NCBI GenBank assembly: GCA_023430365.1
Contig: JAEZAS010000357.1
Span: forward strand, 1-21,733
Direction: 5' to 3'
DNA length: 21,733 bases
Source of the DNA: Planctomycetota bacterium
GTDB lineage: Bacteria > Planctomycetota > Planctomycetia > Pirellulales > Pirellulaceae
In this document: positions 15,869-21,733 of the stretch, piece by piece
How the letters are laid out: every line of letters begins with the position of its first letter
Position numbering within the stretch: position 1 is the first letter of the stretch
Notes under the pieces: model-generated
Seen by the model: the letters and a program-made list of their open reading frames with translations, nothing else
The model's database searches: none
What the model was told of the DNA's origin: nothing
Position numbers and translations under genes: made by a program

Positions 15869-16762
15869 CTAGGCGGTCGCATACAAGGCGGAACTCGTGC
15901 GCTCGAGCACCATCGCCACTTGCTGGCCGGACCAAAAGCGAGCAAGCGGTGGAGCGCGATGGGCTCCCACGACGACCAAGTCGGCTTCCCACTGGCGGAC
16001 GTATTCGGGCACCACGCGCGTCACCTTGCCCGCCACGTAGCCAATCTCACACGCGGGGAAGTGAGGCCGCACCAGTTCGATGCTCTCATGCAACTGGGCC
16101 TCGGCATCGCGCGGCGTGGGGGCGACGGCCAGCAGACGAACCGTCGCGCCCGGAAAGAGCCGCTGCCGCACAAAGCTGCGGATCGCCCGCGTCGCCGCCG
16201 CCGTTTCGTCCTGGACCAACAGCACCCGCTCGCCGAGCGTGGCTTGAGGACGCATCACGAGCCACGGTGCGTTTCCGCTGACAAGTAGTTCCGCCGCTTC
16301 CGAAGCGCTCAAACCAGATCGCTCGCCGCGCGACGCCCCCAACGTGATCGCCAGATCATGCGTCTGTGCTTCCGCGGCCAGCAGCGGCAGCGCGCGGCCC
16401 TGCTTGCGGCAGAGATCGAAGTCGAGATCGGCTTTCAGGCACACGCGAGAAAACAAGGCCCGCACTTCGTCCCGTCGCAACGCCCCGATCTGCAGCCGCT
16501 GCAGCTCAGACACCGCGTAACCTGCCGACTCGCGAGTGACAAGTTCGCTAAGCGCGTGCGTATCGACCACCGTCAAACCGCGAAGTCGAGCTCGGCATCG
16601 CCGGGCGAGCGCCGCGGCCAGTTGTATCAGGCTCTCCGCCTCTCCTGATTCCGGCAAATGGAGCAGGATGCGCGAGATCTCCGCGGGAGCTTCGGCTGGT
16701 TGTAGCCATTGGCGGGCGTCGACATCCACGGGTGACCCTTTCCTTCCAAGGTGACGCGACAT
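15869..16762 (-). CDS. Tandem universal stress protein (two UspA domains)
   Basis: A 297-residue protein with two UspA-type domains, about 30-171 (ISRILLHLPES..., LAITLGASRGERSGL, APWLVMRP) and 178-297 (ERVLLVQDET..., ADLVVVGAHRAPPL). The glycine-rich nucleotide-binding loop is only partly kept in both halves, and the second domain ends in VLERTSSALYATA instead of the usual CPVLVV-like strand. ATP binding is therefore uncertain. The ATG at 16762 is weakly preceded; a GTG at 16729 (Val12) has AAGGAAAGGG just upstream and may be the true start, costing only 11 residues outside the domain. It sits first in a likely operon with the bestrophin gene. A sigma-54 promoter element lies about 100 bases upstream, and the NtrC-type regulator and its kinase are encoded beyond that. 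Confidence 0.87.
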   Translation of the reverse strand: MSRHLGRKGSPVDVDARQWLQPAEAPAEISRILLHLPESGEAESLIQLAAALARRCRARLRGLTVVDTHALSELVTRESAGYAVSELQRLQIGALRRDEVRALFSRVCLKADLDFDLCRKQGRALPLLAAEAQTHDLAITLGASRGERSGLSASEAAELLVSGNAPWLVMRPQATLGERVLLVQDETAAATRAIRSFVRQRLFPGATVRLLAVAPTPRDAEAQLHESIELVRPHFPACEIGYVAGKVTRVVPEYVRQWEADLVVVGAHRAPPLARFWSGQQVAMVLERTSSALYATA

Positions 16763-16861
16763 GCAATCACCATCTGATGCAGGTCCTGTTCAAAAGCTGT
16801 CCGCAACCACACGGGCGATGCACTGCTCCCGCACACAAGCGGCAGAGCGAGCATTCAGATC

Positions 16862-16876
16862 GCAAGGAGTGTGCCC
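16862..16876 (-). promoter_or_regulatory. Sigma-54 (-24/-12) promoter element for the stress protein/bestrophin pair
   Basis: On the minus strand the sequence is GGGCAC-ACTCC-TTGC. It has the obligatory GG and GC with exactly ten bases between them, and it agrees closely with the consensus TGGCAC-N5-TTGC. The -12 GC is 100 bases before the ATG at 16762, giving a leader of about 90 bases. The gene directly upstream encodes a sigma-54 activator with an intact GAFTGA motif, which makes this site much more credible than a chance match. Confidence 0.65.
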
Positions 16877-16893
16877 GGCGCAAGCGCCGGGCA
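16872..16893. repeat. Perfect inverted repeat overlapping the sigma-54 -24 box
   Basis: TGCCCGGCGC-AA-GCGCCGGGCA: two 10-base arms with a two-base spacer. Its left arm covers most of the -24 box of the minus-strand promoter. A further hairpin, GCGAGC-ATCAG-GCTCGC, follows at 16900-16916. The half-site GTGCCCGGCG (16871-16880) recurs at 16960-16969, where it is part of CCGGCG-TC-CGCCGG (16964-16977). These may be protein-binding sites, or a dispersed palindromic repeat. Confidence 0.55.
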
Positions 16894-17067
16894 TGCACGG
16901 CGAGCATCAGGCTCGCGAATCGTGCGGCGAAATCGGAAGAAAATTCTGCGAGTCTTTTTGTGCCCGGCGTCCGCCGGTCGAAAACGATCCCGGCAACCGT
17001 TCAAACCGTGTACAGCCTCCACGCGGGAATGTCTAAAAGCTGGACGGCGACTGCGGCTGTTCAGAAT

Positions 17068-18513
<1,446 letters not shown>

Positions 18514-18526
18514 CCTGACCTTTTCC

Positions 18527-20110
18527 TTACGATTGGAGACGACCGCTGGGTGGCGCTAGTTCCAACGAACTATTCGAATCGGGTCCCGGCAACTCGATGG
18601 TAAACGTCGCGCCGCCATTCTCGGTGTGACTATGGCTCAGTTCGCCCCCATGCGAGCGAATAATCCGCTGGCTTATGGCAAGTCCCAGGCCAAGTCCCGT
18701 CGCTTTCGTACTATAGAAGGGATCAAAAATTTTCGGCCGCTGATCTTCGGCGATTCCCTGCCCATTGTCGGTCACCACAATCCGGCACATCTGATTCTGG
18801 ACCGATTCATCCACTTCTAGCTTCAATTCCACGGTTCCACCGGCCTCGGTGGCTTCAATCCCGTTCAGGACCAGGTTTACAAGCACCTGTCGAATGCGGG
18901 GCGAGTCGACGAGCAGCAGCACTGGTTCGGTAGGGTACTCGCATTCGAGCTGTACCCGCCGGGCGTCGGCTTGGCGCTGCAAGAAGGTGACGGTGGAGTC
19001 CATTAGGGCGCCCAGATCGACCATGGTCTTTTGCAGCGGCTTGGGGCGGGCGAAGTCAAGAAACTCAGCAAGCAGGACTTCGAGCCGGCGGATTTCGTCG
19101 TCCAGAATCTGCATATCGCGCGGGTCGAGCGAGGTATCCTGCCGGCGAGCGGCCTGTACCAGCATCTTCATCGCCATCAGCGGGTTTCGAATTTCGTGGG
19201 CGATTCCTGCCGCCAATTGCCCAACGCTCGCAAGCTGGTCGGCGTGGACAATCTCACGCTGCTGCTCGTGTAGCAACTCGACGATCGTGGTGACTTCCTT
19301 GAGCAGTCGTTCGATCGCAGGCCGCAGGTCGTTCAGATCGAGCGTCGTGGAAATCACCAGATTGTCCCCCACTTCGCTAAGCTTCCCTGCCACGGCTTGA
19401 ATCGGCAAACGCAGCTCAAGAAGCGACCGACTGATCGTGCGCGCCAGCGCATATCCGGCCAGCAATGCAGCGAGCGCTCCCGAACCGCCGAGCAGCAGCA
19501 GTGTACTAGCGAGCCGGCTCGATTGAATCTGGGCGTCGAGACGGCTGCGTTCGAGCAGCTTCTCGTCGATTTTCAGCAGGTTTTCCGCGAGCAGCAGGAC
19601 CTTTTCCTCAAGCGTGTCCTGAGCAGCGGCGGCCAGCGAGGCCCGGCTGGCATCGGCTTGTCCTTCCTCGGTCAGAGCGTCGAACTGCTTGAAGAACTGC
19701 CCAAGGGCGGCGCGCAGTTCGTCAATTCCGTTCTGCTCTTCGGGCGTATCGGCGCTGCTTTCGGCGCGCTGCAGCCAATGAGCGATCTCTTGACGCTCCG
19801 ACTGCATTTCGCGCAGGTCGGCGACACTCTCCGGATCCAAGCGGCCGGCGTCGTGAAGCCAGAGATAGCGGTCGAGCTGATGACGAAGTTCCTGAATGTG
19901 CAACTCCAACTCAACTGCAGCCCGCACACTGGCCACATTGTTCGATAGCAGCTTTTCCGAGTGTGCCTGCAAGTTGCGAATACGCCACGCCCCGAAGCCA
20001 GCGATCAGCAGCAGTAGCAGACTGATCACAGCGCTGAGCATCGTCAGCCGGTTAGCCGTATGAACGCGCAGAGTCAGGCGGTTGAGAAACGTTTCCATAG
20101 CTGCGAGCAT
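18527..20110 (-). CDS. Membrane sensor histidine kinase (NtrB/ZraS-like output)
   Basis: A 527-residue kinase. Membrane helix 1 (about 24-42) and helix 2 (about 201-222) enclose an all-helical extracytoplasmic sensor of some 155 residues, reminiscent of four-helix-bundle sensors; the ligand is unknown. After a HAMP-like linker comes the H-box GIAHEIRNPLMAMK (His305), the N-box RIRQVLVNLVLNGIEAT (405-421), G1 TDNGQGI (447-453), the F-box FDPFYS and G2 GLGLGLAIS. This HATPase pattern is typical of kinases paired with NtrC-type regulators. METF at codon 5 (ATG 20096-20098) is an alternative start; neither start has a strong ribosome site. It is the first gene of the minus-strand block, followed by its regulator after 13 bases. 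Confidence 0.94.
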   Translation of the reverse strand: MLAAMETFLNRLTLRVHTANRLTMLSAVISLLLLLIAGFGAWRIRNLQAHSEKLLSNNVASVRAAVELELHIQELRHQLDRYLWLHDAGRLDPESVADLREMQSERQEIAHWLQRAESSADTPEEQNGIDELRAALGQFFKQFDALTEEGQADASRASLAAAAQDTLEEKVLLLAENLLKIDEKLLERSRLDAQIQSSRLASTLLLLGGSGALAALLAGYALARTISRSLLELRLPIQAVAGKLSEVGDNLVISTTLDLNDLRPAIERLLKEVTTIVELLHEQQREIVHADQLASVGQLAAGIAHEIRNPLMAMKMLVQAARRQDTSLDPRDMQILDDEIRRLEVLLAEFLDFARPKPLQKTMVDLGALMDSTVTFLQRQADARRVQLECEYPTEPVLLLVDSPRIRQVLVNLVLNGIEATEAGGTVELKLEVDESVQNQMCRIVVTDNGQGIAEDQRPKIFDPFYSTKATGLGLGLAISQRIIRSHGGELSHSHTENGGATFTIELPGPDSNSSLELAPPSGRLQS

Positions 20111-20640
20111 CCGGTCCGCAGGAGTGTGCGTTGCAGGAGGGGGTAGGCAGGGAACTATCCACCGCTGAAGTGATAGCAGATTTGAGACCGCGATAGCTCC
20201 CGAGTTCGAACTTTAGTCCACCGAGACTGAATTTCATGGCAATGCGATGGGCGGCCTGAGGAGTTCACCCGTCGCATCAGCAGTTTGCGAAGCTGACAGA
20301 TATCCTCGCGCAGAGCAGCCACCACCTGAGCGAGTTCTCCTTCCTCTGACCGAAGATATGATGCCCCGAGAACGTTCAGTCGAGTACCGCGCCGGCGACC
20401 ACGGGATACTATCAGCACGTGGAATCGCGTGAAGTACCCGGTGAAGGATTGAGTCTGCTATCGTCTATGTGCCGCCGAAACCGGTTGGACGAGATAAACC
20501 GACTGACCAGAGCCAGTTTTAAAACGCTGTTTGGCCCAACGAACCAGGTAATTGATTCATCGTATCAGTGGACGAAAGGAGTCTGCTGATGTCGCATGTT
20601 GGCGAATCGGTAGGATCCAGGATGGAGCCTGCTGCTGGTT
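20111..20640. other. Region upstream of the histidine kinase, no certain gene
   Basis: A minus-strand frame at 20155-20418 (87 codons) contains a plausible amphipathic helix (EEGELAQVVAALREDICQLRKLLMRR), but its ends look random and I recognise no family. It may be a remnant or chance. No sigma-54 element was found before the histidine kinase, so its promoter is unidentified. The right part leads into the IS5 remnant; an AAAGGAG at 20576-20582 before ATG 20589 leads nowhere in frame. Confidence 0.3.
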
Positions 20641-21085
20641 AGCGTTCGCAGCGATGAGCAGTGGGCGCTGATTGTTGATCGGTTTCCTTCTCCCCCCTGA
20701 TCTCAAGGGTGGCAGGCCGCTAGCTGCGGCACGCGAGTGCTTGGAAGGCATTCTCTGGGTGCTGCGCACTGGGGCTCGCTGAAAGGACCTGCCACGCTCG
20801 TTCCCTTCGCACGCTACCTGCTGGCGGCGCGTGGTCGAGTGGAGTGGCGACGGCATTTGGGAAGCGACCTGGCGGCGACTGATCACCGCGCTCGATCGAC
20901 AGGGCGAAGTGAACTGGACGAGGGCTTTGCCGACGGCACGTTCGCCTCGGCGAAAAAGGGGGGGAAATCGCGTAGGCCCTACCAATCGCGGCAAGGGGCA
21001 GTAAGCTCATGCTGCTCGTCCGCTGATTGATGACGCCGCGAGTCCAGCCTTTCCACCGGTGCCGGGGCAGATGGAGATTGCCCGC
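20641..21085 (+). pseudogene. IS5-type transposase remnant with stop and frameshifts
   Basis: Translated piecewise, the DNA gives the N-terminal half of an IS5-family transposase: RSDEQWALIVDRFPSPP, then DLKGGRPLAAARECLEGILWVLRTGAR, then KDLPRSFPSHATCWRRVVEW, WEATWRRLITALDRQGEVNW, FADGTFASAKKGG, NRVGPTNRGKGQ and KLMLLV. Damage: a frameshift at the C-run ending in TGA (20698-20700); an in-frame TGA (20780-20782) replacing the Trp of GARW; a one-base loss near 20918; a compensating change in the A/G run near 20955; and an extra T after CAG (TAA at 21002-21004). The C-terminal half, including the last catalytic acidic residue, is absent. Clearly dead, but similarity is still strong, so decay is recent. 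Terminal repeats were not identified. Confidence 0.8.
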
Positions 21086-21096
21086 CGGCCTCCAGC

Positions 21097-21237
21097 CACT
21101 GCGATGATTTGGTGGTACCGCTGCCAGCTGTCTGGCGAGTTGTACGGGCCGAAGTAGATGTGCTTGCCGTTGATCGTAACGACAGCGAGATTCTTCGCCT
21201 TGTGGTGGCGATATTTGGGAATCTTCGGAGCTCGAAG
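21097..21237 (-). pseudogene. N-terminal remnant of a planctomycete site-specific integrase
   Basis: On the minus strand one frame reads LRAPKIPKYRHHKAKNL, then AVVTINGKHIYFGPYNSP and DSWQRYHQIIA. This matches the start of the tyrosine-recombinase-type integrases found in many planctomycetes (PKYRHHK..GQA.VT..G...YLGPY.S..S...Y..LIAEW). Homology stops near 21097, where the IS5 remnant begins. The rest, including the catalytic domain with its Arg and Tyr residues, is missing. No clear start codon is visible. It lies in the same direction as the tRNA-Lys gene and begins about 125 bases beyond the tRNA 3' end, the usual place for an integrase of an element inserted at a tRNA. Confidence 0.65.
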
Positions 21238-21361
21238 AAGCGTGTGCGGATCTCCGGGGTCGCGAAGTTGTACTGGTACAACCTCAATACGACTTCAGAG
21301 CCGCACTGCCCACCAGAGGGCAGGTAACCTTACCCAAGGATTCGGCAAGACTTAGAGAAAG

Positions 21362-21434
21362 TGCCTCCTGTTGGACTCGAACCAACAACCCTCTGATTAA
21401 GAGTCAGATGCTCTGCCAGTTGAGCTAAGGAGGC
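21362..21434 (-). tRNA. tRNA-Lys(CTT)
   Basis: Minus-strand cloverleaf. Acceptor stem GCCTCCT pairs with AGGAGGC (21428-21434 with 21363-21369), with discriminator A at 21362. D arm is GCTC/GAGC. The anticodon stem TCTGA/TCAGA encloses loop CTCTTAA with anticodon CTT (21399-21401), reading AAG. The T arm GTTGG-TTCGAGT-CCAAC is perfect. 3' CCA is not encoded. All arms pair fully and the conserved T33, TTC and R bases are present. Confidence 0.96.
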
Positions 21435-21733
21435 TGGCAATTGGTTTTTCGCGGTAAGGCCCGAGGCCATCTCGCTTTCTGGTGTGCTGCAATACCGGAC
21501 AACGCTTCGCTGTCCCGGGTTCGCCGGCAACCAAAAAACCAAGGTTAGCAGTTTTCGTCCGGCGGACAAGGGCCCTTTCAGGTCTTCGTCGCAACGTTTT
21601 TGCCAGCGAAGGGTTACGGGCGCGGGTCAGGCAAAGTTTTCCGTCCCTTGGCTTGCTGGAACGCGGCTAAAAATCGCGGGTTCGTCGAGGCGCCGGCGGA
21701 GGTGAAACCGGATCGCGGGAGCGTCGGGGCGTA
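21435..21733. other. Right-end region beyond the tRNA, no gene seen
   Basis: About 300 bases upstream of the tRNA with no recognisable coding content on either strand. The tRNA promoter should lie just to the right of 21434 on the minus strand, but no -35/-10 pair is clear enough to call. Confidence 0.3.

Larger units (their letters stand above)
16763..17067 (-). other. Regulatory gap between NtrC-type regulator and stress protein
   Basis: About 305 bases with no gene of its own; a long plus-strand frame that crosses it is the shadow of the regulator gene. It holds the sigma-54 element (16862-16876), three palindromes (16872-16893, 16900-16916, 16964-16977) and the duplicated GTGCCCGGCG. The copy at 16960-16969 is about 90 bases upstream of the -24 box in the direction of transcription, which is where activator sites of NtrC-type proteins commonly lie. 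Confidence 0.5.

Noticed and set aside
20155..20418. Small minus-strand protein before the histidine kinase
   Set aside because: Has a plausible helix but no family match, no ribosome site and random-looking ends; kept only as a note in the gap entry.
20557..20994. 145-codon minus-strand frame
   Set aside because: Antisense to the IS5 transposase remnant, which explains the region.
21484..21705. Plus-strand frames to the right of the tRNA
   Set aside because: Short, Arg-rich, no motif and no ribosome site.

Overview
The window looks like a chromosomal piece of a planctomycete, probably of the Pirellulales type (the order is inference). It carries two proteins with a prepilin-like N-terminus and a C-terminal H-x9-DG motif (DUF1559 type), each followed by a small carboxypeptidase-regulatory-like lipoprotein. 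It also carries an ECF sigma factor of the planctomycete ECF_sub type, a very large membrane Ser/Thr kinase, a WD40-kinase remnant, and the start of a planctomycete-type integrase.

Layout. 1-3640 (+): two DUF1559 + lipoprotein pairs, with a 640-base palindrome-rich gap before the second pair and terminators behind the second DUF1559 gene and the second lipoprotein gene. 3776-4633 (+): a polytopic membrane protein. 5044-7216 (+): an ECF sigma factor (perhaps starting at an ATT codon at 5020) and two exported Gln-rich proteins, the second ending in six exact 11-residue repeats. 7476-11606 (+): a 1376-residue kinase with a cytoplasmic kinase domain, one membrane helix and a long C-terminal part with TPR-like and PEGA-like sections. 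11809-14583 (+): a degraded WD40-kinase tail, then a compact three-gene unit made of the C-terminal half of a Thg1-like 3'-5' RNA polymerase and two RlaP-type nucleotidyltransferases. 14849-20110 (-): sensor histidine kinase, NtrC-type sigma-54 activator, tandem universal stress protein and bestrophin-like channel. 20641-21237: remains of an IS5-type transposase next to the broken start of a planctomycete integrase. 21362-21434 (-): tRNA-Lys(CTT).

Two parts stand out. First, Thg1-like + RlaP + RlaP looks like an RNA end-repair cassette. The two nucleotidyltransferases look intact and their starts are translationally packed (3-base gap, then a GTGA overlap), but the Thg1-like gene has lost its N-terminal catalytic half at a junction just behind the WD40 remnant. 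Second, the minus-strand block appears to be a self-contained regulatory circuit. A good sigma-54 -24/-12 element lies in the only sizeable gap, between the NtrC-type regulator and the stress-protein/bestrophin pair. A perfect 10-bp inverted repeat overlaps its -24 box. The simplest model is that the two-component system next door switches on the stress protein and the channel.

The right-hand end looks like an old integration site. The integrase remnant reads in the same direction as the tRNA and begins about 125 bases beyond the tRNA 3' end, and an IS has decayed against it.
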